From NCBI RefSeq assembly GCF_000332995.1, contig NZ_BANS01000040.1, forward strand, positions 1 through 57,260: a stretch of 57,260 nucleotides of DNA, read 5' to 3'. The translations under genes were made by a program, and so were the position numbers. Below are positions 8,034 to 21,859 of this stretch, piece after piece; the stretch's first letter is position 1; the number at the start of each line of letters is the position of its first letter. The notes beneath the pieces were generated by a model. It was given only the letters and a program-made list of their open reading frames with translations. It did not search any database and was not told where the DNA came from. This DNA is from Gordonia amicalis NBRC 100051 = JCM 11271. GTDB lineage: Bacteria > Actinomycetota > Actinomycetes > Mycobacteriales > Mycobacteriaceae.

Positions 8034-8777
8034 TCAGCCGACCGGCGTCGTGGCCGCTTCGGCGATGATGTGCGCGAGGTCGCCGGGGCGGCTCCACATC
8101 GGCCAATGCCCGGTCGGGAGGTCGACGAGGTCGACATGGTCGAGGCGTGACACCTCGGCGAACATGGGGTGACCCGCGTCGGCCAGCTCGGTTATCTGCG
8201 CGCTCGGAATCGAGCAGCACACCAGTGTGGTCGGGACGGCACGTCGCGCATCGTTCGTGAGCTCCACCCGGTGCCGGAGCACGGGACCGGGTTCCGGAAC
8301 GGCCCTGGCCCGAAAACGCTGGAGCGTCTCGGTGTTCAGGCCCTCGAGACTGGCCTGCTCCCCGAGTACGTCGAAGGGCGGCAGCGGGAACTCGTCCAGG
8401 TCCTCGGGTGCATCCGGAGCGAAGACGCTCCCGGACGCGACGGGCCCGCTGTCGACCCACACCACGTGGCGAACGAGTTCGGGTCGCTGGTCGAGCACCA
8501 GACTCACCGGCGCGTTGGCCCCGCTGTGCGCCACGATGACCACCGGCTCGGCCTCGGAAGCCCCAGCTCCGATGATGGTCTGTCTGATCGCCGTCGCCTG
8601 GTCGTCGAGCGTCCTGGAGGCACGCCCGGAGTCCCGCTCATCGAGGCCGGGAAGCGTCATCGGAATGGGTCGCCGACCATCGGCGGTCAGGTGTTCACAC
8701 ACCTCGTCCCATGCCCACGCCCCCAGCCAATGCCCAGCGATCAGGATGATGGGTGAGTTGTTCGCGTTCGTCGTCAC
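8034..8777 (-). CDS. alpha/beta hydrolase
   Basis: This 247-residue cytoplasmic protein has the alpha/beta-hydrolase fold. It begins with the oxyanion strand IILIAGHWLGAWAWDEV. The nucleophile elbow is VIVAHSGAN, an AHSGA variant of the usual GHSxG. The catalytic histidine probably lies in DLPTGHWPMWSRPGDLA. The size and the GHWLGAWAW opening resemble salicylate-esterase-type and dienelactone-like small hydrolases of actinobacteria. The start is a GTG at 8777 (MTTNANNSP). The substrate cannot be read from the sequence. Confidence 0.8.
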   Translation of the reverse strand: MTTNANNSPIILIAGHWLGAWAWDEVCEHLTADGRRPIPMTLPGLDERDSGRASRTLDDQATAIRQTIIGAGASEAEPVVIVAHSGANAPVSLVLDQRPELVRHVVWVDSGPVASGSVFAPDAPEDLDEFPLPPFDVLGEQASLEGLNTETLQRFRARAVPEPGPVLRHRVELTNDARRAVPTTLVCCSIPSAQITELADAGHPMFAEVSRLDHVDLVDLPTGHWPMWSRPGDLAHIIAEAATTPVG

Positions 8778-8931
8778 GTCTCGATGCTGTCAGGCCTCTA
8801 GGACAACTCCTGTCCCCATTTGGACACGATCCTGCGTCTCCCATGTGGAGCACCCCGGCACGACGCCCAGACGTTTCCCGGTCGGTACACCTCGACCATC
8901 CCTGGCGCGTTCGGTCGTAGACTGCCGGTTC

Positions 8932-9993
8932 ATGTGCCGCCGCGTCGTCCTGACCCTGTCCGTGCTGCTTGTCGTCGCGGGTCTCGCTGTGCCCCAGGCC
9001 AGTACTGCTCGAGCGGATTCCGCGCTCGTCGCGGCCCGCTCCGCGGTGTTCGGCGCCCACAACGTCGACCAGACCACGGGTGCGGTACGCGACGACCGCG
9101 TTCTCTTCTCCTGGTTCGGCGTCTCGAGCTTCGCGGTCGCCATGGCGGGCAAGGTCTTTCTCACCGACGCCTGGGTGCCCAACGCCTACCGCGGCCACGT
9201 CCCGACGACCCGGGCTCAGATCGCCGCGATCAAGCCCTCGCACATCCTGATCGGGCACGGTCATTTCGACCACGCGGCCGACGCCGTCGACATCGTTCGC
9301 GCCTCCGGTGCGCGCCTCGTCGGCTCGGCGAGCCACTGCGCGTTCTTGCACCGGTCCGCGCCGCGCGTCGCCTGCGACGTGGTGGCTGCCGCCGGCGCCC
9401 GTCCGGGCAGCACCCGGCCCTACCGGGGCATTCCCGGGATCGCGATCACCGCGATGAGCAACATCCATTCGACGCTGAAAGCGCCTGAGGGCGAACATCC
9501 CCCGTTGCTGCCCATTCCGCCGAGCGACCGCCTGGTCACCAATCCGCCGCACGCGGACGAACTCGGCCGGCTCGCCGGGCACCTCGACGATCCGGAGGGC
9601 GGCGCCGTCCTCTATGCGTTCGAGGTCGGTGGACGGCGAATCGTGTGGAACGACTCGGTCGGCCCGGTGAGCCAGGTCCCCGGCGGGCGGGCCATCCTCG
9701 CGACGCTTCGCGAGCTCGGCCCGGTCGACCTCCACGTCGGGTCCATCCAGGGCTTCAACGAGATCACCAACGGCCTGGGCGATCCGCTGCGCTACATCGA
9801 TGCACTCCGTCCGAAAGTCTTTGTGCCCAACCATCACGACGACTGGTTCCCGGTGATCGCAACCCCCGCCGTCAACCGCGAACGAGCGTTCTTCGACGCG
9901 CTGGCAACCATCGACGCCCGGCCCGAGGTGCGCTATCTCCGCGACCCGGAGGACTACCTGCGCCCCGACCGCGTGACGCTCGAGCTGCGCTGA
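8932..9993 (+). CDS. secreted MBL-fold metallo-hydrolase
   Basis: This 353-residue exported protein of the metallo-beta-lactamase superfamily has a signal peptide (MCRRVVLTLSVLLVVAGLA, with cleavage near STARA-DS). The metal site motif is HILIGHGHFDHAAD (HxHxDH). Further possible ligands are in SNIHST and in the C-terminal VFVPNHHDDWFP. The architecture resembles the UlaG-like/YcbL branch rather than true beta-lactamases. Although the frame is open from 8227, ATG 8932 is selected because the signal peptide starts there and the upstream part is antisense to the hydrolase gene. Substrate unknown. Confidence 0.82.
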   Translation: MCRRVVLTLSVLLVVAGLAVPQASTARADSALVAARSAVFGAHNVDQTTGAVRDDRVLFSWFGVSSFAVAMAGKVFLTDAWVPNAYRGHVPTTRAQIAAIKPSHILIGHGHFDHAADAVDIVRASGARLVGSASHCAFLHRSAPRVACDVVAAAGARPGSTRPYRGIPGIAITAMSNIHSTLKAPEGEHPPLLPIPPSDRLVTNPPHADELGRLAGHLDDPEGGAVLYAFEVGGRRIVWNDSVGPVSQVPGGRAILATLRELGPVDLHVGSIQGFNEITNGLGDPLRYIDALRPKVFVPNHHDDWFPVIATPAVNRERAFFDALATIDARPEVRYLRDPEDYLRPDRVTLELR

Positions 9994-10080
9994 TACGCCC
10001 AACCCGTTGTTCTCGCGGAGTTTTGATCAGATCCAGAAAAACGCCGTACAGCCGTAGGGAACGTGCCTATGGTGGGTCAC

Positions 10081-12787
<2,707 letters not shown>

Positions 12788-12808
12788 TTCCGGCTCGTCG
12801 ATCGGGAG

Positions 12809-12840
12809 GCACCCCGCGGACCAGGGCCGCGGGGTGCTTT
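12809..12840 (+). terminator. intrinsic terminator after katG
   Basis: A perfect 11-base GC-rich inverted repeat (12809-12819 with 12827-12837) has a 7-base loop and is followed by TTTC. It lies about 22 bases after the katG stop. Confidence 0.85.
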
Positions 12841-12854
12841 CGTGTCGGCACGCG

Positions 12855-12917
12855 CTATAGTATGGATTGAGCAATCCTTCAATCCTTCAATCCATCAATC
12901 CATCAATCCATCAACTA
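12855..12917 (+). promoter_or_regulatory. promoter with inverted repeat and five tandem octanucleotides
   Basis: A TATAGT-like -10 element (12855-12860) is followed by the inverted repeat GGATTG-AG-CAATCC (12864-12877). The right half of that repeat starts a run of five 8-base units, CAATCC(T/A)T (12872-12911). The array sits 23-68 bases upstream of the ArsR-family start codon. This layout suggests an autoregulatory operator whose half-site has been multiplied. Binding by the ArsR protein is inference. Confidence 0.6.
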
Positions 12918-12939
12918 GTGCCTTCCCCTGGAGTGACCC

Positions 12940-13305
12940 GTGCCCGATCCCAGCCCCGAGCAGCCGCTGTACGAGATCAAGGCCAACCTGTTCAAGGCGC
13001 TCGCGCACCCGGCGCGCATCCGCGTCCTCGAGATCCTGAGCACCAACGGTGAACCGACTGCGGTGAGCGAGCTGCTCACGGCGACCGAACTCGAGCCGAC
13101 GTTGTTGTCTCAGCATCTCGGCGTACTCAAGCGTCACCATGTCGTCACCGGCAACCGCACCGGCAACGCCGTGTTCTACGAACTCGCGCACCCGAAGATC
13201 TCCGACCTCCTGGTCATCGCCCGGACCTTCTTGATCGACACCCTCGGCGCACAGCGCGAACAGTTCGATGCCATCTCGTCGCTACCACCGGTGACACCCC
13301 GATGA
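12940..13305 (+). CDS. ArsR/SmtB-family transcriptional regulator
   Basis: This is a 121-residue winged-helix repressor. The domain spans residues ~10-100: LFKALAHPARIRVLEIL is the typical ArsR helix 1-2 motif, TLLSQHLGVLKRHHVVTGNR is the recognition helix plus turn, and GNAVFYELAHPKISDLL is the wing and final helix. No CxC or DxH metal-binding signature is evident, so the inducer is unknown. The GTG start is at 12940. The stop overlaps the ATG of the sulP gene (ATGA at 13302-13305), so translation is coupled. ArsR-SulP pairs are common in actinobacteria. Confidence 0.88.
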   Translation: MPDPSPEQPLYEIKANLFKALAHPARIRVLEILSTNGEPTAVSELLTATELEPTLLSQHLGVLKRHHVVTGNRTGNAVFYELAHPKISDLLVIARTFLIDTLGAQREQFDAISSLPPVTPR

Positions 13306-14963
13306 GCACCAACGCCCTCACCGGTGCCCTGTCTCGAACGGCCAGATTTGTCCCCCGGCGCAGCGACTACGCGGGGCTGAAACGCAGCTGGCGCGCCGAC
13401 ATCGTCGCAGGTGTCACCGTCGGCGTCGTCGCGCTTCCGTTGGCGCTGGCGTTCGGCATCAGCTCGGGTGTCGGCGCCGCCGCCGGCCTGATCACCGCCG
13501 TCGTCGCCGGGCTCGTCGCCGCGATCTTCGGCGGCTCACACGTCCAGGTGTCCGGGCCCACCGGCGCGATGGCCGTCATCCTCGCGCCGATCGTCGCCGA
13601 GCATGGTCTGAGCAGCATCGCGGTCGTCACCGTCCTGGCCGGCGTCCTGGTGCTGGTGGCCGGTGTCCTCGGCCTCGGCCGCGCCGTCACCTTCATCCCC
13701 TGGCCGGTCATCGAGGGTTTCACCCTCGGCATCGCGGCGATCATCTTCCTGCAGCAGGTGCCGGCCGCGTTCGGCACCGTCGCACCGTCCGGAGCACGCA
13801 CCCTCAACGCAGCCGTCGACGTCGTCGTGAACGCCGACTGGTCGACCGCCTGGCCCGCGCTGGCCGTCGTCGCGATGGTCGCCGTGATCATGCTCGTGTT
13901 ACCGCGCATCCACCGCAGCATCCCCGAGTCACTCACCGCCGTCATCGTCGTCACCCTGATCGTCCACTTCACCGGCCTCTTCGACGTCGCCAGCATCGGT
14001 GAGCTGCCGTCCTCGCTGCCCGCCCCGTCGATCCCGCACGTCGACCCGGCGATGGTGAAGTCGGTCCTCGGCGCCGCGGTCGCCATCGCGGCCCTCGCCG
14101 CGATCGAGTCGCTGCTGTCGGCGCGCGTCGCGGCCACCATGTCGCCGACGGGCCCCTATGACCCCGACCGCGAGCTCGCCGGTCAGGGTCTGGCCTCGGT
14201 CGCGTCGGGGATGTTCGGCGGCATGCCGGCGACCGGGGCCATCGCCCGTACCGCGGTCAACGTGCGTTCCGGCGCACGTACGCGCGTCGCCGCGATAGTG
14301 CACTCACTACTGCTGCTCGGGGTCGTCTACCTGGCGACCGGTCCGGTCTCGGCGATCCCCCTTGCCGCGCTGGCCGGGGTGCTGATGGTGACCTCGTTCC
14401 GCATGGTGTCCGTCGGTACCGTCCGCGCGATCCTCAAATCCACCCGGTCGGACGCGCTGATCTTCGTCGTCACCGCGATCATCACCGTCACGCTGGACCT
14501 CATCGAGGCCGTCCAGATCGGCATCGTCGTGGCCGCGTTCTTCGCCCTGCGCCAGGTGGCGCAACGGTCCAGCGTGACCCGCGAGCCGCTGCCCGGCGAC
14601 CCTCGACCCGGCGACGAGCGGATCGCGCTGCTGAGCCTCGACGGTGCGATGTTCTTCGGCGCGGCCGAGCGGATCTCGACCACGATCGCCGACCACCCTG
14701 ACGAATCGGTGTCGGTCGTCATCATCCGGATGTCGCGGCTCGGCATGCTCGACGCGACGGGCGCGCACTCGCTGGCCGAGATCGTCACCGAACTCGAGAA
14801 CCGCGGGATCACCGTCATCATCAAGGGCGTACAGCCCGACCACCTCGAACTCCTCGAGGGTGTCGGGGTCTTCGACTCCCTGCGTCATGACAACCACCTC
14901 GTCGACACCCTCGACGAGGCCATCGCCCACGCGCGGAGTCACGTCGAACGCGAGAGAATATGA
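13302..14963 (+). CDS. SulP-family inorganic anion transporter
   Basis: This 553-residue SLC26/SulP integral membrane transporter probably carries sulfate or bicarbonate. Around ten to fourteen hydrophobic helices occupy residues ~30-430. The signature region VGVVALPLALAFGISSGVGAAAGL is near the start, FGGSHVQVSGPTGAMAVIL carries the substrate-site motif, and GGMPATGAIARTAVNVRSGA is the conserved central motif. A cytoplasmic STAS domain spans ~450-553 (IALLSLDGAMFFGAAERI, RLGMLDATGAHSLAEI). It is the second gene of the ArsR-SulP operon through the ATGA overlap. Ion specificity cannot be read from the sequence. Confidence 0.92.
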   Translation: MSTNALTGALSRTARFVPRRSDYAGLKRSWRADIVAGVTVGVVALPLALAFGISSGVGAAAGLITAVVAGLVAAIFGGSHVQVSGPTGAMAVILAPIVAEHGLSSIAVVTVLAGVLVLVAGVLGLGRAVTFIPWPVIEGFTLGIAAIIFLQQVPAAFGTVAPSGARTLNAAVDVVVNADWSTAWPALAVVAMVAVIMLVLPRIHRSIPESLTAVIVVTLIVHFTGLFDVASIGELPSSLPAPSIPHVDPAMVKSVLGAAVAIAALAAIESLLSARVAATMSPTGPYDPDRELAGQGLASVASGMFGGMPATGAIARTAVNVRSGARTRVAAIVHSLLLLGVVYLATGPVSAIPLAALAGVLMVTSFRMVSVGTVRAILKSTRSDALIFVVTAIITVTLDLIEAVQIGIVVAAFFALRQVAQRSSVTREPLPGDPRPGDERIALLSLDGAMFFGAAERISTTIADHPDESVSVVIIRMSRLGMLDATGAHSLAEIVTELENRGITVIIKGVQPDHLELLEGVGVFDSLRHDNHLVDTLDEAIAHARSHVERERI

Positions 14964-15184
14964 ACTACCTGCATCGACGCCGACCCCCCGAGGTATCGCG
15001 CCGCCCCGCCTCCGGCGGCATCGAACCACAAGACCCGAGGCCCCTGAACGCGAGGCTGATCACAGGGGGCAGAATCGGGGGGTAGTTGTCACACGAGCAC
15101 ACCGCAAGCGTGGTATCGGTGAAGCCTGACTCACAAGGTCGCCGGCGACACCGGTTAATACAGACAGAATCGAGAACATCAGGC

Positions 15185-17425
<2,241 letters not shown>

Positions 17426-17446
17426 TCCACGAATCACGGATCGAGG

Positions 17447-17480
17447 CGCCCCGGGTGATCTGATCACCCGGGGCGTTCTT
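17447..17480 (+). terminator. intrinsic terminator after icd2
   Basis: A perfect 14-base inverted repeat (17447-17460 with 17462-17475) is nearly a continuous palindrome, with an effective loop of three to five bases. It is followed by TTCTT and lies 22 bases after the icd2 stop. Confidence 0.85.
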
Positions 17481-17506
17481 CGTGCTCGACGACTACCGTC
17501 GATGTC

Positions 17507-18238
17507 ATGGCCGACGCCGACATCCATTTCTACTTCGATCCCGTGTGTCCGTTCGCCTGGATGACGAGCAAATGGGTGCGAAAGGTCCAGGCGCAGCGCG
17601 ACTACCGCGTCGACTGGCGGTTCATCTCGCTGCGACTGCTGAACGCGCACATCGACTACGCCGCGCACTTCCCACCCGAGTACGAGGCCGGACACACCGC
17701 CGGACTCCGGTTGCTGCGCGTGGCCGCGAGCGTCCGTCGGGAACACGGTCGCGACGCGATCGCTCCGCTCTACACCGCTCTCGGCACACGGATCTTCGAG
17801 GAACACACCGGCACCTACACGGTCGACAACACCGACTACCGAGGTACCGTCGGCTTCCTCGATCCGGTACTGGAAGAACTCGGACTTCCCGCCCACCACG
17901 TCGACGCGCTGGAGAACACCGACCTCGATGCGGAGATCCAGGCCGAGACCGACGAGGCGCTCGCGCTGACCGGCCGCGACGTCGGGACACCGATCATCCA
18001 CTTCCGGCCGCCGGAGGGCGTGGCGTTCTTCGGCCCCGTCATCAGTCGCCTGCCGAGTGACGAGGACGCGCTCACGTTGTGGGATCACGTGATCGGGCTG
18101 GCGAGTTTCCCCGGTTTCGCCGAACTCAAGCGCAGCCTGCGCGAGAAGCCACAGCTCCGCGCCTTCGGCGTGACCGACGCGGAGGCGGGTGAGCAGGAGG
18201 ACTGGCACGGCGGCAGCCGCCGGACCCAGAAGGGCTGA
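17507..18238 (+). CDS. DsbA-family thioredoxin-fold protein (mycothiol-dependent nitroreductase-like), paralogue
   Basis: This 243-residue cytoplasmic member of the DsbA-like group includes Rv2466c-type nitroreductases. The active-site block is FDPVCPFAWMTSKWV near residue 10, again CPFA instead of CPWC, so one cysteine is lost. Other family segments are RFISLRLLNAH, IAPLYTALGTRIFEE, GRDVGTPIIHF and FFGPVISRLPSDEDAL, plus the family end FPGFAELKRSLREKP. It is about 40 residues longer than the paralogue at 1470-2069, with a charged tail after FGVTDAEAG. It starts 27 bases after the icd2 terminator and is therefore its own transcription unit. Confidence 0.78.
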   Translation: MADADIHFYFDPVCPFAWMTSKWVRKVQAQRDYRVDWRFISLRLLNAHIDYAAHFPPEYEAGHTAGLRLLRVAASVRREHGRDAIAPLYTALGTRIFEEHTGTYTVDNTDYRGTVGFLDPVLEELGLPAHHVDALENTDLDAEIQAETDEALALTGRDVGTPIIHFRPPEGVAFFGPVISRLPSDEDALTLWDHVIGLASFPGFAELKRSLREKPQLRAFGVTDAEAGEQEDWHGGSRRTQKG

Positions 18239-18291
18239 GAGTTCCCGGCGGCTTCCCGCATGATTCGAGAGCTTGCGGGTACCCGCTGTGA

Positions 18292-19092
18292 ATGGCACAC
18301 CCACAAGCACGTCTGGGACTGGTCACCGGCGCATCGAGCGGCATCGGACGCGAACTGGCCGAACTGTTCGTCGACGACGCGTTCGACCTGATCATCTGCG
18401 CTGAGGACGCCGGAATCGAAGACGTCGCCGTTCGGCTGCGAAAGCGGGGCCGTGAGGTCACGGCGGTCCGCGCGGATCTTCGCACCGCCGACGGCGTCGA
18501 AGCGCTCTACACCGCCGTTCGGAACACCGGGCGGCCCCTCAACTCGGTGGCTCTCAATGCCGGCATCGGGCACGGCGGCGCATTCGTCGACACCGACCTC
18601 GCCGAGGACTTGTCGATCATCGATCTCAACGTGCGGTCCACCGTCCACCTCGCCAAGCTCGTACTGCGCGACATGGTCGAGCGTGATTCGGGAAAGTTGC
18701 TGATCACGTCGTCGATCGCGTCGATGATGCCGGGTAGTTTCCAGGCCACCTACAACGCGTCGAAGTCGTTTCTGCAGTCCTTCGCGGAGGCGCTGCAGAA
18801 CGAGCTGAAGGATTCGGCGGTCACCGTCACCTCACTGATGCCCGGTCCCACCGAGACCAACTTCTTCCATCGCGCCGAGATGGACGACACCCGCATCGGC
18901 CAAATGTCCAAGGACGATCCGGCCGAGGTCGCCAGACAGGGCTACCACGCGATGATGAGCGGCAAAGCCCGATCCGTGGCGGCGTCGACAAAGACGCGAA
19001 TCATGGCCGGCGCGAGCATGATCACCCCCGATGCGGTGAAAGCCGCGCTCCATCGCGTTCTCTCCGCGCCGGGGTCCGGTTCCACGAGCTGA
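18292..19092 (+). CDS. SDR-family oxidoreductase
   Basis: This 266-residue classical short-chain dehydrogenase/reductase has the cofactor motif LVTGASSGIGRE (TGxxxGIG) at residues ~10-21, the NAG motif LNAGIG, the catalytic serine in LLITSSIAS, and YNASK (YxxxK). The C-terminal part (VTVTSLMPGPTETNFF) has the conserved PG motif. R/K residues after beta2 are few, so NAD versus NADP is uncertain. It starts 53 bases after the DsbA-like gene on the same strand, so the two may share a transcript. It converges on the FMN-reductase gene. Substrate unknown. Confidence 0.88.
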   Translation: MAHPQARLGLVTGASSGIGRELAELFVDDAFDLIICAEDAGIEDVAVRLRKRGREVTAVRADLRTADGVEALYTAVRNTGRPLNSVALNAGIGHGGAFVDTDLAEDLSIIDLNVRSTVHLAKLVLRDMVERDSGKLLITSSIASMMPGSFQATYNASKSFLQSFAEALQNELKDSAVTVTSLMPGPTETNFFHRAEMDDTRIGQMSKDDPAEVARQGYHAMMSGKARSVAASTKTRIMAGASMITPDAVKAALHRVLSAPGSGSTS

Positions 19093-19110
19093 ACGAGGGG
19101 CGCCGTCGGA

Positions 19111-19608
19111 TCAGGCATCGGAAACCTTGGGCTGCAACGCCGATGCCCACCGATCGGTGTAATCGGCGATGCGGGTGTCGGTGGTGTAGGTGGAGTCGAT
19201 CAGGTAGAGACCGGGCAACGGGCACACGGCGCCGAGTTCCACGAGCACCGGCTTGAGCAGCAGGTCGGGTGCCATGGCGTGCGCCGGACCCGCCCCCAGC
19301 ATGAGCGGCACCGCGGTGACTCCGCGCAGACCGTCGCCGGTCGCGAACTGGTCGAGCAAGAGCTTCAGAACACCGGTGTAGGTCGACTTGAACGTCGGGC
19401 TCGCGACGATGACGAGATCCGACGACGCAACGGTCTCGACGGCCGCCTTGACCTTCTCGTCGCCCCAGCCGAGGAGACCAGGGCCGAGTTCGATGACGTC
19501 GACCACATGGTCGGGTGCGGATCCGGTCAGCGCTTCGGCGAGCCGGTTGGCCGCGTCGAGCGTCCGCGAGCCGGGTTTCGGATTGCCTGCGACGACGGTG
19601 GTGGTCAT
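19111..19608 (-). CDS. NAD(P)H-dependent FMN reductase (flavodoxin-like)
   Basis: This 165-residue protein of the NADPH-dependent FMN reductase family supplies reduced flavin, for example to two-component monooxygenases. The phosphate-binding loop is VVAGNPKPGSRTLDAA near the N-terminus. The flavin-contact segment is VIVASPTFKSTYTGVLKLLLDQ, and a conserved AVPLMLGAGPAHA strand follows. The ATG at 19608 gives a family-like start; the open frame extends upstream to 19734, but that part is not similar. No partner monooxygenase is adjacent. It converges with the SDR gene with 18 bases between. Confidence 0.85.
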   Translation of the reverse strand: MTTTVVAGNPKPGSRTLDAANRLAEALTGSAPDHVVDVIELGPGLLGWGDEKVKAAVETVASSDLVIVASPTFKSTYTGVLKLLLDQFATGDGLRGVTAVPLMLGAGPAHAMAPDLLLKPVLVELGAVCPLPGLYLIDSTYTTDTRIADYTDRWASALQPKVSDA

Positions 19609-19705
19609 GGCGGTGCCTCTCGGTCGGAATGAACCGTGCTGGATGCTATCCGGGCACCGTCGCGGCCGCACCACCCAACGGGGATACCGATCACGCGGGC
19701 TGACG

Positions 19706-20484
19706 TCACGCCGACGCCAGAACCGCACCACCACGACGCCGCACCACGAACACGACGCCCGTCGTGATCACCAGTGCGACGATCGTGCCGATCGCGACTC
19801 CGACGACGGCGGTCGTCTCGCCCTGCGCCGTGGCCAGGATTCCGAGGAACGCCCAGACCAGAGTGAGCGGATAGGCGACCAGCACGGAGCCGACCACCGC
19901 GGTCACGGCGAGCCCGAACAGGGCGCACAGGATCAGGACCGTCAGCTGCCAGCCGAGGGACTGCGGGTCGGCGAGCTCGGCGCCGATGGCGGCCGCCCAG
20001 TTCTGAAGACCGCGGCTGTGGCCCATGCGGCGTAGACGCCGACCAGGACGCGGGTGAGCACTCGCAACCAGCCGGGTGCCGCGTAGTCGGCAGGGCGCGC
20101 CGCGATCCGTGCTGCGTCGAGCAGCACCACCGTCATGACGGTCAGCACGATCGGGGTGATCCACGTCCATTCCGCGGCGGACACCAGAATTCAGATGGCC
20201 GCACCGGCGAACGCGATCTCGAGGTCGATGAGCAGGCGACGTGGATCGGCGGTCCCTGTCGATCCCTTCCAGACCACCGCGAGCGCGACGACGAGCGACA
20301 GCAGGTAGATCAGGCTCCAGATGGAGAACGTCCAGCCTGCCGGCGTGATGAGCAGATCGGTCGTCGACTCATCGGGTGAGGCACCGATCCCGGAGAACGG
20401 CACAACGGGCGCCACCACCTGCGCCACTGCGAGAAACACCGCGAGCCAGGTGATCGGACCGGAGACGCGTGCGACAGATGCCAT
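19706..20484 (-). pseudogene. TspO/MBR-like tryptophan-rich sensory membrane protein, disrupted
   Basis: Three collinear frame pieces add up to one ~258-residue membrane protein with several helices. Key segments are ITPAGWTFSIWSLIYLLSLV (a FxIWxLIY motif typical of TspO-like proteins), WTWITPIVLTVMTVVLLDAA, and WQLTVLILCALFGLAVTAVV. There are two lesions. An in-frame TGA at 20191-20193 sits where AAI-W-ILVSAAEW would fit (TGG to TGA). A one-base loss near 20004 lies between ATAAVF and QNWAAAIGAEL. As written the gene makes no full protein. Both lesions could be sequencing errors, though a nonsense change plus an indel is more like decay. TspO proteins bind porphyrins or lipids in the membrane. 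Confidence 0.65.
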
Positions 20485-20563
20485 GGCTCCCACCGTAGGC
20501 ACAGGTTCGACTCCGACCATGTGGAAGCCGCTGAACTGCAACATCACCGACAGCCGGCAGCGG

Positions 20564-21859
20564 TCAGGAAGTCGTGTCCGCCGTCTGGCGATCCGCCGCC
20601 CGGGTCACGGTCGGCGTCGCCACCCGTGTACGCCGGAGCACCAGCGCGATCGCGATCGCCGAGATGACCGCATAGACCACACCGATCGCGACGGCCCCGC
20701 CGATTGTTCCGGCCAGCTGCCCGGCGATGCCGTCGAGTACCACCATCACCCCGGCCCCGCTGTAGGCGAAGGCGGAGAACGTGGCCGCCACCCGGCCCTG
20801 CTGGATGGGCGTGAGCCCGACGGTGATGTACGCCAGCGCGACCCGGTAGCCACCGGCTTGGCCGATGCCGCCGATGACGGTACCCAACAGGATCACCTCG
20901 AGCCGGCCCACCGCGAGACCTGCGATCGCGATCGACCAGCCGAACGCCAGGAGCAATCCCACCGACGGCAGCGTGGTGATGACGCGGAGACCCACGCCGA
21001 CGAAGTTCGCCAGCATCGAGACGATCAGGCATGCGCCGCCGACACATTGCGCGACGAGCAACGACTCGCTGATGCCTGTCGCAAGAATCGCATTCGGCAT
21101 GGCTCCCACCGCGAGCGCGCCGATCGCCCATGCCAGCGCCCCGACGAGGAACGCACCGGGGTCGCGGGACCGGGACGAGTCGACCACCACGTCGAGATCT
21201 CCGGTGTGCGCCGAGGGTACGTCCGCGATCTCCTGCTCGCCGACCGGCTCCGGATCACGTCCTGGCGCAAGCAGATCCGGGGCCGCCCGGAGTCCCGCGA
21301 CCAGGAAGCCGAGACAGATCGTCATCGCGACCGCGTGGATGGCGTAGACCGTCACCAGCTGCCAGGGCAGGTACACCGCGATCAGGATCGCGGCGATGAG
21401 TCCGGACCCGGCACCGATGAGAGAACCGGTCGCCATGAACGCACGACCCTTCTCGCCGCGGGCCGCCACCATCATCGCCGCCGCCGCACCGGTGCTGAGC
21501 GCCACCGACGCGCCTGTCATCAACCGCCCGGGGAACAGCACCAGCGGATACCAGGCGCCGACGATCTCCACCAGGTCGCCGACGATGGCCGTGAGGAACG
21601 CGATCGGCAGCACCTTGCGCGTGTGCCGGATGAGCGGGCCGCGTGCGGAGATCAGCAGGATGACGATGAGCGCGACGAAGTAGGTGGCGAACAACACCGC
21701 GGCCGCGGCCGGACCGAAACCGTGGCGATCCATGTAGCCGGGCAGCAGCGGCGTCATCGCATTCGAGCCGCAGATCGCGAGGATGAAACCCACACCCGAT
21801 GCTCCTGCGAGCAAACGGGTTCCGGCGTCACCTGTGCCCGCCGCGACCTTCACTGTCAT
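20564..21859 (-). CDS. MFS transporter
   Basis: This 431-residue major facilitator superfamily protein has about 12 hydrophobic helices. Helix 1-2 region: GVGFILAICGSNAMTPLLPGY. A charged loop ISARGPLIRHTRKVLP corresponds to the motif-A loop between helices 2 and 3. Helix 4-5: FPGRLMTGASVALSTGAAAA. The central loop is hydrophilic (LAPGRDPEPVGEQEI), and the second half continues from DPGAFLVGALAWAIGALAVG. The family is drug/metabolite exporter-like; the substrate is unknown. It is encoded upstream of the TspO-like gene on the same strand, with about 80 bases between. Confidence 0.85.
   Translation of the reverse strand: MTVKVAAGTGDAGTRLLAGASGVGFILAICGSNAMTPLLPGYMDRHGFGPAAAAVLFATYFVALIVILLISARGPLIRHTRKVLPIAFLTAIVGDLVEIVGAWYPLVLFPGRLMTGASVALSTGAAAAMMVAARGEKGRAFMATGSLIGAGSGLIAAILIAVYLPWQLVTVYAIHAVAMTICLGFLVAGLRAAPDLLAPGRDPEPVGEQEIADVPSAHTGDLDVVVDSSRSRDPGAFLVGALAWAIGALAVGAMPNAILATGISESLLVAQCVGGACLIVSMLANFVGVGLRVITTLPSVGLLLAFGWSIAIAGLAVGRLEVILLGTVIGGIGQAGGYRVALAYITVGLTPIQQGRVAATFSAFAYSGAGVMVVLDGIAGQLAGTIGGAVAIGVVYAVISAIAIALVLRRTRVATPTVTRAADRQTADTTS

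Noticed and set aside
8932..9993. Naming the two MBL-fold proteins beta-lactamases
   Set aside because: The HxHxDH motif is shared by the whole superfamily, and neither protein has the other class B beta-lactamase residues in the usual order.
12872..12911. Could the octanucleotide array be a CRISPR?
   Set aside because: The units are 8 bases with no unique spacers. It is a simple tandem repeat in a promoter.
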